Numbered from the stretch's first letter, positions 24,327 to 32,750 are shown. The stretch: DNA of 64,000 nt from Sphingomicrobium nitratireducens (GCF_026157035.1 NZ_JANJZA010000001.1:1095001-1159000), one strand, 5' to 3'. Translations and numbers: made by a program. The notes: generated by a model not told the origin, from the letters alone.

Positions 24327-25406
24327 ATGTTCGTCGCCAGCCTGCTCTTGGCCCTGACCCAACCCGCCGCGGCAGATCCGGTCGCGCACCGCCTCTACCC
24401 GCCGCAACCGCTGATCGAGACCACCCGTCTCGGGCAGGCGATCAATTTCGACATCGAATTGACCAACGAAACCGACGGCCCGCTCGAGCTTTACGCGGTC
24501 CGCGCTGCGGTCCGCGATCCCTCGGGTGCGATCGTCCAGCGGCTCGAGGTCAACGACAACGGGGCCTCGCCGGGAATCGCGACGCTCCCCGCGACCTCCT
24601 TCGCGCCGGGCGAGCCGCACACGCTCTACAACCCATTCCACACGCTCGCCGCCGACATCCCGATCGGCCGGATCGACCTAGAATTCCTGTTCCTCGACGC
24701 CGACGAGAACGAGATCGTCGAAACGATGACCGTCTCGCCGCAGCCCTACGCGCCGAAAACCCGCCTCGTGCTGCCGGTCGAGGGGCGCGTGCTGGTGTGG
24801 GACGGGCACGATTTCTACGGCCACCACCGCCGTTTCTCGTTCAGCAGCCCGATGATGAAGGCGCTCGAGATCACGTCGAACCCGAGCCGCTATTCCTTCG
24901 ACTTCGTCCGCGCGGACGAAGACGGCAATTTCCACGCCGCCGGCTCGGACGCGCCGGACGACAATTACAGCTACGGCATGGACGTCGTCGCGCCCGCCGC
25001 GGGCACCGTCGTCGCGCTCTACAACGAGGCGGGGGACGCGCCGGCCGGGGTCGATCCCGAACTGTTCGCGCGCGATCCGCTCGCGGCGCTGTTCGGCAAC
25101 TATCTCGTTATCGACCACGGCAATGGCGAATACAGCCAGATGGGCCACTTCCGCACCGGCTCGATCACGGTGAAGGTCGGCGATCGCGTTGCGCAGGGCC
25201 AGAAGGTCGCCCGCGCGGGCATGTCGGGCACCTCGCTCTTCCCCCACCTTCACTACCAGCTCGCGACCGGCCCGGGCCTCTCCGCCGAAGGACTGCCGGC
25301 CTATTTCGACAATATTGCGCGCGTCTTGGGTGAAACCACGGCCGACGTGCGGCCCGCGACCTGGATCGACAGCGGCGACCTCGTCGAGACGGTGACGCAG
25401 CGCTAG
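24327..25406 (+). CDS. M23-like (LytM domain) exported protein
   Basis: 359 residues. Short signal peptide (MFVASLLLALTQPAAA), an N-terminal beta-rich domain to about residue 145, then a LytM domain: DNYSYGMDVVAPAAGTVVALY, YLVIDHGNGEYSQMGHF, VGDRVAQGQKVARAGMSGTS and HLHYQ. In active M23 enzymes the first ligand motif is HxGxD; here the His position is Ser (SYGMD), while the Asp and the final HxH are kept. It may be an altered enzyme or a binding protein acting on peptidoglycan in the periplasm. It is convergent with rimO, with 9 bases between stops. Confidence 0.75.
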   Translation: MFVASLLLALTQPAAADPVAHRLYPPQPLIETTRLGQAINFDIELTNETDGPLELYAVRAAVRDPSGAIVQRLEVNDNGASPGIATLPATSFAPGEPHTLYNPFHTLAADIPIGRIDLEFLFLDADENEIVETMTVSPQPYAPKTRLVLPVEGRVLVWDGHDFYGHHRRFSFSSPMMKALEITSNPSRYSFDFVRADEDGNFHAAGSDAPDDNYSYGMDVVAPAAGTVVALYNEAGDAPAGVDPELFARDPLAALFGNYLVIDHGNGEYSQMGHFRTGSITVKVGDRVAQGQKVARAGMSGTSLFPHLHYQLATGPGLSAEGLPAYFDNIARVLGETTADVRPATWIDSGDLVETVTQR

Positions 25407-25415
25407 CAGGGTGCG

Positions 25416-26774
25416 CTAGCCTCCGACCGGCACCCCGAACAGGTCGTGCTCGTCGGCATCCTCGACGATCACGCGCGCGAAATCGCCGGCCTTGAGGTGG
25501 CGCGCGTCGCGCAGGTGCACCTCGCCGTCGATCTCGGGCGCATCGGCCTTGCTGCGACCCGTGGCGCCGCCCGTTTCCTCGTCGACGAGGTCGATGATGA
25601 CGTCGATTTCCTTGCCGACCTTGGCCTCGAGCTTGGCCGCCGAGATCGCGGCGCAATGCGCCATGATCCGCTGGTAACGCTCTTCCTTCACTTCCTCGGG
25701 CACTGCGTCGGGCAGGGCGTTGGCCGCCGCGCCCTCGACGGGCTCGAAGCGGAACGCGCCGACGCGGTCGAGCTGCGCCTCGGTGAGCCAGTCGAGGAGG
25801 TACTGGAAATCCTTCTCGGTCTCGCCGGGGAAGCCAACCACGAAGCTCGAACGCACCGCGATGTCGGGGCAGATGGCGCGCCAGGTCTTGAGCCTCTCGA
25901 GCACCTTGGCCTCGTTGGCCGGCCGCTTCATCAGCTTGAGCACCTTCGGGCTCGCATGCTGGAAGGGAATGTCGAGATAGGGGGTCAGCTTGCCCTCGGC
26001 CATCAGCGGGATGACCTTGTCTACATAGGGGTAGGGGTACACGTAGTGCAGCCGCACCCACGGCTGCTCGCCGTCCGGCGTGCGCAGCTGCCCCAGCTTC
26101 TCGGCCAAGTCGACCATGTGCGCGCGCACCACGTCGCCGCCCTTGAGCGGATAGGTGGCATGCTTGAGGTCGAGCCCGTAGGCGCTGGTGTCCTGGCTGA
26201 TGATCAGCAGCTCTTTCGTCCCCGCAGCGACCAGCTTTTCCGCTTCGCGCAGGATCGCGTCTGGGCGGCGGCTGACGAGGTCGCCGCGCAGCGAGGGGAT
26301 GATGCAGAAGGCGCAGCGGTGGTTGCAGCCTTCGGAAATCTTCACATAGCTGTAGTGGCGCGGGGTCAGCTTGACGTCGGGCTGCGGCACCAGGTCGACG
26401 TAAGGGCTCAGAGACGGCGGCGCGGCGTCGTGCACCGCCTCGACGACCTGCTCGTACTGCTGCGCGCCGGTGATGGCGAGGACGTCGGGGAAGCGCGCGC
26501 GGATCAGCTCGGCCTCGTCGCCCATGCAGCCGGTGACGACCACGCGCCCGTTCTCGGCCATGGCTTCGCCGATCGCCTCGAGGCTCTCTTCCTTGGCGCT
26601 GTCGAGGAATCCGCACGTGTTGACCAGCACGACGTCGGCGCCGGCATAGTCGGGCGACATGTCGTAGCCGTCGGCGCGCAGCTTGGTCAGGATGCGTTCG
26701 CTATCCACCAGCGCCTTGGGACAGCCGAGCGAGACCATGCCCACGCGGGGCGGAGAAGGGATCTTGGTTGCCAT
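25416..26774 (-). CDS. rimO: Ribosomal protein uS12 methylthiotransferase RimO
   Basis: 452 residues. N-terminal MTTase domain with its three Cys ([34 protein letters not shown]), a radical-SAM cluster [15 protein letters not shown] (CxxxCxxC), and a C-terminal TRAM domain (about residues 380-445). The SLGCPKNxVDSE-type start and RGxxxSR distinguish RimO from MiaB. It adds a methylthio group to Asp88 of S12. Start at MATKIP (26774). Confidence 0.94.
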   Translation of the reverse strand: MATKIPSPPRVGMVSLGCPKALVDSERILTKLRADGYDMSPDYAGADVVLVNTCGFLDSAKEESLEAIGEAMAENGRVVVTGCMGDEAELIRARFPDVLAITGAQQYEQVVEAVHDAAPPSLSPYVDLVPQPDVKLTPRHYSYVKISEGCNHRCAFCIIPSLRGDLVSRRPDAILREAEKLVAAGTKELLIISQDTSAYGLDLKHATYPLKGGDVVRAHMVDLAEKLGQLRTPDGEQPWVRLHYVYPYPYVDKVIPLMAEGKLTPYLDIPFQHASPKVLKLMKRPANEAKVLERLKTWRAICPDIAVRSSFVVGFPGETEKDFQYLLDWLTEAQLDRVGAFRFEPVEGAAANALPDAVPEEVKEERYQRIMAHCAAISAAKLEAKVGKEIDVIIDLVDEETGGATGRSKADAPEIDGEVHLRDARHLKAGDFARVIVEDADEHDLFGVPVGG

Positions 26775-26831
26775 GATTGGGCGCGCCTTTACGCGCACTT
26801 CAAGGCGAAATCTAGGCGTCTCGAGAGGGGC

Positions 26832-27878
26832 TTAGGGGACGGGGCAGGGCGGGAAGGCGACGCCCGGGATGATCTCGATGATGCGGTCCCCCGCCTCGAG
26901 CCTCTTCGAGCCTTCTTCCCAGAAGCCGATCGTCTTGCCGCCGCGCAGGATCCGCACGCCCAGCCCGATCGCGACCTCGTTCAGCGCCTTGCCAATCTCG
27001 AAATTCTCGATCTCGCGCTCGTGGAGGCGCACGCGTCCGGTCGCCGAGGCAAGGTCGGCGAGATAGTCGGCGATGCCCGCGCCGTGCGCCGAACCCGCGA
27101 GCAGGAGACCCGCGAAGCTCACCGGGTTGATCACCGTCGTGGCGCCCGCGGCGCGCGCGGGAAACTCGTTGTCCTCGGCGCGCACCGCCACGCTGATGGG
27201 CAGGTCGGGGCATAGGTGGCGCGCGGTCAGCGTGATGAGGATCGAGGTGTCGTCGCGCCCCGCCGAGACGATCATGGTCGAGGCGTTGCGGATGCGCACG
27301 GCCTCGAGCGTCTCGTCGCGAGTGGCGTCGGCTTGCATGATGATGCAGCCGAGCCGTTCGGCGTTGGACAGCGCCTCGCCATTCTGGTCGATGACGACGA
27401 TCTTGCGCGGGTCGTAGCCGCGCGCGACCAGTTCGGCGACCGCCTCCGATCCCGACGTGCCGTATCCGGCGACGACGATATGGTCTTCAAGGGTACGTTG
27501 CAGTCGGCGCATGATCCACTTGTCCCAGCTTCTCTTGATCACGAACGAATAGGCAGTCCCGGCGAGGATCAGGATGAAGAAGATCCGGGCCGGCGTCACG
27601 ACGAGCGCGTCGAACAGGCGCGCGCGCTCGGTCACGGGGACGATGTCTCCATAGCCCGTGGTGGTCGCCGAGATCATGGTGAAATAGATGACGTCGGCAA
27701 AGCTCATCGAGCCGTCGACATTGTCGCGGAAACTGTCGCGTTCGATCCAGTGGACGGCGATGATGACGCCGAGCAGAAGGATCAGAAGGACGAAGCGGAT
27801 GGTGAGCTGCGCGCCCACCCCCAGCGTCGACTTCTGCTTGAGCAGCGCCAGTTGTGGCGGTCTGCGGCGCGTTTCCAT
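26832..27878 (-). CDS. Potassium channel protein with RCK/TrkA-N domain
   Basis: 348 residues. Two membrane segments (about 28-46 and 86-108) flank a pore loop with the selectivity filter TTTGYGDIVP. A Rossmann-type RCK domain follows (HIVVAGYGTSGSEAVAELVARGYDP, with GxGxxG-like GYGTSG) and a TrkA-C-like end (IGLGVRILRGGKTIG, AGDRIIEIIPG). This is a Kch/MthK-type ligand-gated K+ channel of the inner membrane. The ATG 27878 has AAGGGT upstream and follows parE by 43 bases; co-transcription with parE is possible. Confidence 0.9.
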   Translation of the reverse strand: METRRRPPQLALLKQKSTLGVGAQLTIRFVLLILLLGVIIAVHWIERDSFRDNVDGSMSFADVIYFTMISATTTGYGDIVPVTERARLFDALVVTPARIFFILILAGTAYSFVIKRSWDKWIMRRLQRTLEDHIVVAGYGTSGSEAVAELVARGYDPRKIVVIDQNGEALSNAERLGCIIMQADATRDETLEAVRIRNASTMIVSAGRDDTSILITLTARHLCPDLPISVAVRAEDNEFPARAAGATTVINPVSFAGLLLAGSAHGAGIADYLADLASATGRVRLHEREIENFEIGKALNEVAIGLGVRILRGGKTIGFWEEGSKRLEAGDRIIEIIPGVAFPPCPVP

Positions 27879-27921
27879 GGCGGTACCCTTAGGCGGCTTT
27901 TCGCTCAGGTGAAACCCTCGG

Positions 27922-29904
27922 CTAGGCGTCGATGGCGTCCTCTTCCAGTCCGGCGGCGTTGGCCTGGATGAACTGGAAGCGATGCTCGGCATTCTTGCCC
28001 ATCAGCTTCTCGACCAGCTCCTTGACGGGATGACGGTCCTGATACTGTTCGGGCAGCGTGATGCGGATGAGGCTGCGGCTCTCGGGGTCCATGGTGGTCT
28101 CCTTGAGCTGGTTGGGGTTCATCTCGCCGAGACCCTTGAAGCGGCTGACCTCGACCTTCTTGTTCTTGAAGAGGCTCGCCTCGAGTTCGGCGCGGTGGGC
28201 GTCGTCGCGCGCGTAGGCCGAGGTCGAGCCCGCGGTCAGGCGGTAGAGCGGCGGCTGCGCGAGGTAGAGATGCCCGCGCCGCACCAGCTCGGGCATTTCC
28301 TGGAAGAAGAACGTCATCAGCAGCGTCGCGATATGTGCGCCGTCGACGTCGGCGTCGGTCATGATGATGACCTTCTCGTAACGCAGCGCGTCTTCGGAGA
28401 ATTGGTCGCGCATCCCGCAGCCCAGCGCGAGGCTGAGGTCGGCGATCTCCTGGTTGGCGTGGATCTTCTCGCGCGTGGCCGAAGCGACGTTCAGGATCTT
28501 GCCGCGGATCGGCAGGATCGCCTGGGTCTTGCGGTTGCGCGCCTGCTTGGCGCTGCCACCCGCCGAATCGCCTTCGACGATGAACAGTTCGGTGCCCTCG
28601 GCATCGTCGGACGAACAGTCGGTGAGCTTGCCGGGCAGGCGCAGCTTGCGCGCGCTGGTCGCGGTCTTGCGCTTCACCTCGCGTTCGGCGCGGCGCTTCA
28701 TCCGCTCGTCCATCCGCTCGATGATCGCGCCCAGGAGCGCGCGGCCACGGTCCATGTTGTCGGCGAGATAATGGTCGAAATGGTCGCGCACCGCATTTTC
28801 CACGAAGCGCGTCGCCTCGCGGCTGGTCAGCCGGTCCTTGGTCTGGCTCTGGAAATGGGGGTTGCGGATGAAGACGCTCAGCATCGCCTCGATCCCGCCG
28901 AACACGTCGTCGGCGGTGATCTTGGACGCCTTCTTCTCCCCGATCAGGTCGCCGAACCCGCGCAGCCCCTTCGTCAGCGCGTTGCGCAGGCCCGCTTCAT
29001 GGGTGCCGCCATCGGGGGTGGGAATGGTGTTGCAGTAATAGCTTTGCGCGCCTTCCGACCAGACCGGCCAGGCCACCGCCCATTCGACCTTGCCCTGGTC
29101 GTCCGGAAAGTCCTGCGAACCGGTGAAGGGCGGGTTGGTGATGCACTCGCGCCCCTCGAGTTGTTCGGCGAGATGGTCGGCCAAGCCGTTGTCGAACTTG
29201 AAGGTCGCGCTTTGCGGCACATCCTCGGAGGCGAGCGCGGGCGCGCACTTCCAGCGGATCTCGACGCCCGCGAACAGGTAGGCCTTGGAGCGCGCCAGCG
29301 TGTAGAGCCGCTTGGGGCTGAATGCGGCATCGTCGCCGAAAATCTCGGGATCGGGCGTGAAGGTGACACTGGTCCCGCGCCGGTTGGGCGCTGCGCCGAC
29401 TTCTTCAAGCCTCCCCGTCGCGTGCCCGCGCGAGAAGGCCTGGCGGTAGAGTTTCTTGTCGCGCGCGACCTCGATCACCGTCTCGGTGGAGAGCGCGTTG
29501 ACGACGGAAACGCCCACGCCGTGGAGGCCGCCCGAGGTGGCGTAGGCCTTGCCCTCGAACTTGCCGCCCGAGTGGAGCGTGGTGAGGATCACCTCGAGCG
29601 CCGACTTGTCCTTGAACTTGGGATGCGGGTCGACCGGGATGCCGCGCCCGTTGTCGGTCACGGTCAGGCGGTTGCCCTCTTCGAGCTCGATCTCGATCCG
29701 GCTGGCGTGGCCCGCGACCGCCTCGTCCATCGAATTGTCGATGACCTCGGCGGCAAGGTGATGGAGCGCGCGCGCGTCGGTTCCGCCGATATACATTCCC
29801 GGGCGGCGCCGGACGGGCTCGAGCCCCTCCAATACCTCGATCGCGGAGGCGTCGTATTCGGAGGAAGTGACGGAAGTTTTTGAATCGAAGAGATCGTCGG
29901 ACAT
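27922..29904 (-). CDS. parE: DNA topoisomerase IV subunit B
   Basis: 660 residues. GHKL ATPase motifs: EVIDNSMDEAVAG, VTDNGRGIPVDPHPK, and GLHGVGVSVVNALS with the preceding ATSGG. The TOPRIM domain has ELFIVEGDSAGGSAKQARNRKTQAILPIRGKILN and IIMTDADVDGAHI. The C-terminal block FKGLGEMNPNQLKETTMDP is typical. The 660-residue length without the GyrB insert, and QAILPIRGKILN, favour ParE over GyrB. Subunit of the decatenating enzyme. Start ATG 29904; the region to the next gene (30051) is divergent. Confidence 0.93.
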   Translation of the reverse strand: MSDDLFDSKTSVTSSEYDASAIEVLEGLEPVRRRPGMYIGGTDARALHHLAAEVIDNSMDEAVAGHASRIEIELEEGNRLTVTDNGRGIPVDPHPKFKDKSALEVILTTLHSGGKFEGKAYATSGGLHGVGVSVVNALSTETVIEVARDKKLYRQAFSRGHATGRLEEVGAAPNRRGTSVTFTPDPEIFGDDAAFSPKRLYTLARSKAYLFAGVEIRWKCAPALASEDVPQSATFKFDNGLADHLAEQLEGRECITNPPFTGSQDFPDDQGKVEWAVAWPVWSEGAQSYYCNTIPTPDGGTHEAGLRNALTKGLRGFGDLIGEKKASKITADDVFGGIEAMLSVFIRNPHFQSQTKDRLTSREATRFVENAVRDHFDHYLADNMDRGRALLGAIIERMDERMKRRAEREVKRKTATSARKLRLPGKLTDCSSDDAEGTELFIVEGDSAGGSAKQARNRKTQAILPIRGKILNVASATREKIHANQEIADLSLALGCGMRDQFSEDALRYEKVIIMTDADVDGAHIATLLMTFFFQEMPELVRRGHLYLAQPPLYRLTAGSTSAYARDDAHRAELEASLFKNKKVEVSRFKGLGEMNPNQLKETTMDPESRSLIRITLPEQYQDRHPVKELVEKLMGKNAEHRFQFIQANAAGLEEDAIDA

Positions 29905-30050
29905 CGTGGCCAAGCTATAGGAGGCGCAAAGCGGCACTGCCAAGCGACAAAGCGGCGAGGGCGGTGTTCGGGCGGCCCGGTGTGGCCTTGAGGGCGCTGG
30001 AGGCGTATAAAGCCCCCAGTTGCGTCCCGTTCCACCGGAGGGGAAAGCCC

Positions 30051-30590
30051 ATGAAAATTCGTCACGTCATGCTTGCGCTGGCCGCGCTGCCCGCAGCCGC
30101 CTATGCCACGCCCGATCCCGAAGAGCAGATGCAGAGCGCGCTGTCCGCCGGCCCCGCCGACGTCACCGCCGAAGCCACCGTGATCGGGCTCGACGGCACC
30201 GTGCTGCGCGAAGGGACCAACGGGTTCACCTGCATGCCCGAGAGCGCGATGATGGGCCCGATGTGCAATGACGCCACATGGATGGCGCTGCTCGGCGCGT
30301 TCATGAAGGGCGAGCCCTACGAGGGGTCGAGCTTCGGCATCTCCTACATGCTGGCGGGCGAGGGCGGTGCGCCCGGCGTCTCGAACATCGATCCGACGCA
30401 AACCGCGCCGACGCAAGACAATCAGTGGATCAAGGACGGGCCGCACCTGATGGTGATCTTGCCCGATCCGGCCGCCTATGAAGGCCTCTCGAGCGATCCC
30501 GCCGATCCCGTCTACGTGATGTGGAAGGACACGCCCTACGCGCACCTGATGGTTCGCATCGCGGCGGACGAAGCCGAGGTCGAGGACTAG
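30051..30590 (+). CDS. Conserved exported protein of unknown function
   Basis: 179 residues. Signal peptide about 1-20 (ends AAYA). The mature part has a conserved-looking frame: ATVIGLDGTVLREGTNGFTCMP, PMCNDATWM, GISYMLAGEGG, QTAPTQDNQWIKDGPHLMVIL, and DPVYVMWKDTPYAHLMV near the end. I know this arrangement from unannotated exported proteins of proteobacteria and actinobacteria, but not a function. The two Cys may pair. ATG 30051 has a GGAGGGGAAA site upstream. A degraded partial copy of its 3' end lies at 31173-31323. Confidence 0.75.
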   Translation: MKIRHVMLALAALPAAAYATPDPEEQMQSALSAGPADVTAEATVIGLDGTVLREGTNGFTCMPESAMMGPMCNDATWMALLGAFMKGEPYEGSSFGISYMLAGEGGAPGVSNIDPTQTAPTQDNQWIKDGPHLMVILPDPAAYEGLSSDPADPVYVMWKDTPYAHLMVRIAADEAEVED

Positions 30591-30630
30591 GCAAAGCCCC
30601 CGGAAGACTACCGTCTCCCGGGAGCTTCGC
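30591..30630. terminator. Long hairpin between convergent genes
   Basis: GCAAAGCCCCCGGAAGAC (30591-30608) pairs with GTCTCCCGGGAGCTTCGC (30613-30630) at 15 of 18 positions around a TACC loop. It lies between the stops of two convergent small exported-protein genes and is probably a shared transcription terminator, without a clear T-run. Confidence 0.55.
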
Positions 30631-30638
30631 ATGGAGCC

Positions 30639-30983
30639 CTAGAAGCCCAGATCGTCGTAATGATATCCGGGCGAATTGGAATCGTTGCAGAACGAGGCGC
30701 CGGGCGCTCCGCCCCATTCGAAGTGGCTGCCGGGTCCGGGGCCACCCGGGGTGAGCGCGCCGCCATTCGCCTTGTTCGCGGCGCCGACTTCATGGCCCGG
30801 AGGCGGCCAGCCCATGCCGTCCCCCAGATCGAACCCGCCGAGCCCGGACACGTAGTCGCCCACGACATGGTTGCCGTGATTGGCGAGAGTACCGAATCCG
30901 GAACAGGTCGGCTCGTGTGCCGAAGCGGGACTGCCGAGCACGAGCGCCGAGACCGCAAGGCCGGCGATTGCCATTGTCTTCAT
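30639..30983 (-). CDS. Small exported protein, unknown function
   Basis: 114 residues. Signal peptide about 1-22 (ends ASA before HEPTCSG). The mature 90 residues are Gly-, Asn- and His-rich (GFGTLANHGNHVVGDYVSGLGGFDLGD, GHEVGAANKANGG, GPGSHFEWGG) with two Cys. I do not recognise a family. GGGAG 8 bases before ATG 30983 supports the start. It is convergent with the 30051 gene. Confidence 0.65.
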   Translation of the reverse strand: MKTMAIAGLAVSALVLGSPASAHEPTCSGFGTLANHGNHVVGDYVSGLGGFDLGDGMGWPPPGHEVGAANKANGGALTPGGPGPGSHFEWGGAPGASFCNDSNSPGYHYDDLGF

Positions 30984-31116
30984 CGTCCATCTCCCTTCAA
31001 AGGTTGATGGCGAGAAGCCTACCGGCAGGGGCCCGGGCGCTCCTGCCGGAAACGTGATGATTGCGTGATCGCGACGTGATTTGTCTCGTCGTGCGTGATG
31101 AACGCGTGACGAACCC

Positions 31117-31157
31117 GTCAGCGGACCCGCGGACCGCCGAACGGCAGCGGGGCTTGC
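31117..31157 (-). repeat. Duplicated scrap of the gcrA 3' end
   Basis: Bases 31117-31152 match 31994-32029 (the last ten codons and stop of gcrA) at 35 of 36 positions, the single change being A for G. The match then continues with GGCTTGC after about 7 bases are skipped. On the minus strand it still reads LPFGGPRVR and stop. Homology ends where the decayed copy of the 30051 gene begins. Confidence 0.75.
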
Positions 31158-31172
31158 ATGCGATTTGCTATC

Positions 31173-31323
31173 TGGATGAGGGATAGGTCGCACCCGGTGC
31201 TGATCCTTTCCGATCCCCCAGCCGTTGCCGACTGACGACGTGAACACTCCCGTCTACGTAATGGGGAAGGACAAGCCCGTCGCGCACCTGGTGGTCCGTA
31301 TCGAGGACGCGCCCACCCCTTGA
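31173..31323 (+). pseudogene. Decayed partial copy of the 30051-30590 gene
   Basis: From 31173 one frame reads WMRDRSHPVLILSDPPAVAD then stop, aligning with WIKDGPHLMVILPDPAAYE of the intact gene. After about 8-11 deleted bases, another frame from 31240 reads NTPVYVMGKDKPVAHLVVRIED to a TGA at 31321-31323, aligning with DPVYVMWKDTPYAHLMVRI. The upstream two thirds, signal peptide and start are missing, so it is a frameshifted remnant. Confidence 0.75.
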
Positions 31324-31346
31324 ACCGTCTTCACAGTGACCTAGAT
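31319..31346 (+). promoter_or_regulatory. RpoH (sigma-32) promoter candidate of hsp20
   Basis: CTTG (31319-31322), 17 bases, CCTAGAT (31340-31346) fits the alphaproteobacterial RpoH pattern CTTG-N17/18-CYTATVT except for one base. Transcription would start near 31353 and give a leader of about 97 bases. It is placed before a small heat-shock gene, which supports the reading. Confidence 0.6.
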
Positions 31347-31353
31347 TCTGGTA

Positions 31354-31449
31354 GCCGGATGCCTTGCAGGGTCCGGCGACGGGTGGATCGACGTTTCACT
31401 CGCGAACGCGCTCCTCCCGCCAGGTTGCTCAACATAAGGAGGACTTATC
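31354..31449 (+). promoter_or_regulatory. ROSE-like RNA thermometer in the hsp20 leader
   Basis: The leader can form GCCGGA/TCCGGC (31354-31359 with 31372-31377) as a first hairpin. At the 3' end the ribosome site AAGGAGG (31436-31442) is complementary to TCCTCC (31412-31417; pairs 31438-31443 over 6 bp). In addition TTGCT (31425-31429) stands opposite AGGA (31437-31440), the U(U/C)GCU signature of ROSE elements that mask the ribosome site of alphaproteobacterial small heat-shock genes. Inferred from sequence; not folded by program. Confidence 0.5.
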
Positions 31450-31926
31450 ATGCGTAGCGCATTCGATTTCTCGCCTTATCGTCGGTCGACCATCGGTTTC
31501 GACCGGCTCTTCGATCTTCTTGAAAACAGTGCCGGCGAGACGGGCGAGAATTTTCCGCCCTTCGATCTGGTGAAGATGCGCGACGATGAATATCGCATCG
31601 ATCTCGCGCTTGCCGGTTTCCGGTCCGACGACATCGAGATCACCGCGCAACAGAATCAGCTGGTCGTCAAGGGCAGGAAGGCCAGCGAGGACGGACACGA
31701 CTATATCCATCGCGGAATAGCCCTGAGGTCATTCGAACGACGCTTCGGGCTCGCCGATCACGTGCAGGTGACGGGAGCGGACATGGACAACGGTGTCCTG
31801 TCCATCTCGCTCAAGCGTGAAATCCCCGAAGCAATGAAGCCGCGGACGATCGAAATCGGAAGTGGCGCCTCGCAGGACGAGCCCAAGCGGATCGCAAGAC
31901 GCCAGCGCGAACCCGAAGACGCCTAG
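31450..31926 (+). CDS. Small heat-shock protein, Hsp20/IbpA type
   Basis: 158 residues. N-terminal arm with FDRLFDLLE, then the alpha-crystallin domain starting at PPFDLVKMRDDEYRIDLALAGF (about residue 37), with LVVKGRK, and ending in NGVLSISLKREIPEAMKPRTIEI, where the Ile-x-Ile tail motif (IEI) mediates oligomerisation. This is the class A IbpA-like group of alphaproteobacteria: a holdase that keeps unfolding proteins soluble. A strong AAGGAGG lies 7 bases before ATG 31450, within a probable thermometer. It is monocistronic between the RpoH-like promoter and a strong terminator. Confidence 0.93.
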   Translation: MRSAFDFSPYRRSTIGFDRLFDLLENSAGETGENFPPFDLVKMRDDEYRIDLALAGFRSDDIEITAQQNQLVVKGRKASEDGHDYIHRGIALRSFERRFGLADHVQVTGADMDNGVLSISLKREIPEAMKPRTIEIGSGASQDEPKRIARRQREPEDA

Positions 31927-31943
31927 GGATATTTCAGGCGCCC

Positions 31944-31983
31944 AAAGGAAAAGGCCTCGGAGCGATCCGAGGCCTTTTCCTTT
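31944..31983. terminator. Strong bidirectional terminator between hsp20 and gcrA
   Basis: A perfect 18-bp stem: AAAGGAAAAGGCCTCGGA (31944-31961) and TCCGAGGCCTTTTCCTTT (31966-31983), around a GCGA loop (GNRA type). The A- and T-rich outer parts give a T-run in both directions, serving both convergent genes. Confidence 0.9.
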
Positions 31984-31994
31984 GAACCGGTTGG

Positions 31995-32696
31995 TCAGCG
32001 GACCCGCGGGCCGCCGAACGGCAGCGGGGGCGGGGGCTTGCGGTCGCGGCGCGGGAGCTGGGCCTGGTAGGCGACCCCGCAATGCGCGACGCAGTAAGGA
32101 AAGCCCGGGTTGGCAGGCTCGCCGCAGAAGTGGAAGTCGGGCTCGCCCGGATGGCCCATCGGCCAGCGGCAGACGCGTTCGTTCAAGTCGAGCAGGCTGG
32201 TCTTGTGCGCCACGTCCTCGCTCGGCTTGGCCGGGATCAGGCGGCGCGGGGGTGCGGGCGGGATCGGCGCCTGCTGGTCCGAGGGACCCTGGCGGATGAA
32301 GCCGCCGGGGCCGACCGAGCGATACTGGACGTTCTCCGAACCCGGCTTGGCGGGCTTGGGTTGCGGCGCGGCGGCGGCGGATGCGGCGGGCTTGGCGGCG
32401 GCGGGCTGGGGTGCGGGCTCCTTGGGCGCGGGCTTGGGCTTGGGCGCGGCGGCCTTGGGCGCAGGCTTGGCCTTGGGCGCGGCCTTTTCCTTGGGTGCGG
32501 CCTTCTTCTTGGGCGCGGCCTTCTTCTTCTCGCCGGCCTTGACCGGTGACGGACGCGATTCGAGGCCCAGGCGGTGCGCCTTGCCGATCACGGCATTGCG
32601 GCTCACCCCGCCCAGTTCCTCGGCGATCTGGCTGGCGGTCGAGCCCTTGGCCCACATCTTCTTCAGCCGATCGATCCGTTCTTCGGTCCAGGACAT
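31995..32696 (-). CDS. gcrA: GcrA cell-cycle regulator
   Basis: 233 residues, longer than Caulobacter GcrA (about 170). The DNA-binding N-terminus is clear: MSWTEERIDRLKKMWAKG, SASQIAEELGG-type helix (STASQIAEELGGVSRNAVIGKAHRLGL, residues 19-45). Residues about 50-120 are a Lys/Ala/Pro repeat (KKAAPKKKAAPKEKAAPK and similar). The C-terminal domain has CRWPMGHPGEPDFHFCG and GFPYCVAHCGVAYQ, the Cys-rich sigma-70-binding part. GcrA activates promoters with CcrM-methylated GANTC sites. It is divergent from the ABC permease gene (54 bases). Confidence 0.95.
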   Translation of the reverse strand: MSWTEERIDRLKKMWAKGSTASQIAEELGGVSRNAVIGKAHRLGLESRPSPVKAGEKKKAAPKKKAAPKEKAAPKAKPAPKAAAPKPKPAPKEPAPQPAAAKPAASAAAAPQPKPAKPGSENVQYRSVGPGGFIRQGPSDQQAPIPPAPPRRLIPAKPSEDVAHKTSLLDLNERVCRWPMGHPGEPDFHFCGEPANPGFPYCVAHCGVAYQAQLPRRDRKPPPPLPFGGPRVR

Positions 32697-32750
32697 TTAT
32701 TTCTTTCTCCGCATTGTCTCGCGCGCCGGCAGCAGATAGTCGCTTGCCGC

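Larger units (their letters stand above)
30984..31449. other. 466-base intergenic region with gene remnants and hsp20 leader
   Basis: It holds, left to right: the divergent promoter region of the small exported gene, a duplicated scrap of the gcrA 3' end (31117-31157), a decayed copy of the 30051-30590 gene's 3' end (31173-31323), an RpoH-like promoter (31319-31346) and the structured leader of hsp20. The remnants suggest local duplication and deletion. Confidence 0.6.

Noticed and set aside
25398-25420. GCTAGC repeats between the M23 gene and rimO
   Set aside because: The two GCTAGC hexamers simply contain the two stop codons; the stem would be only 6 bp with a 7-base loop, so not called a terminator.
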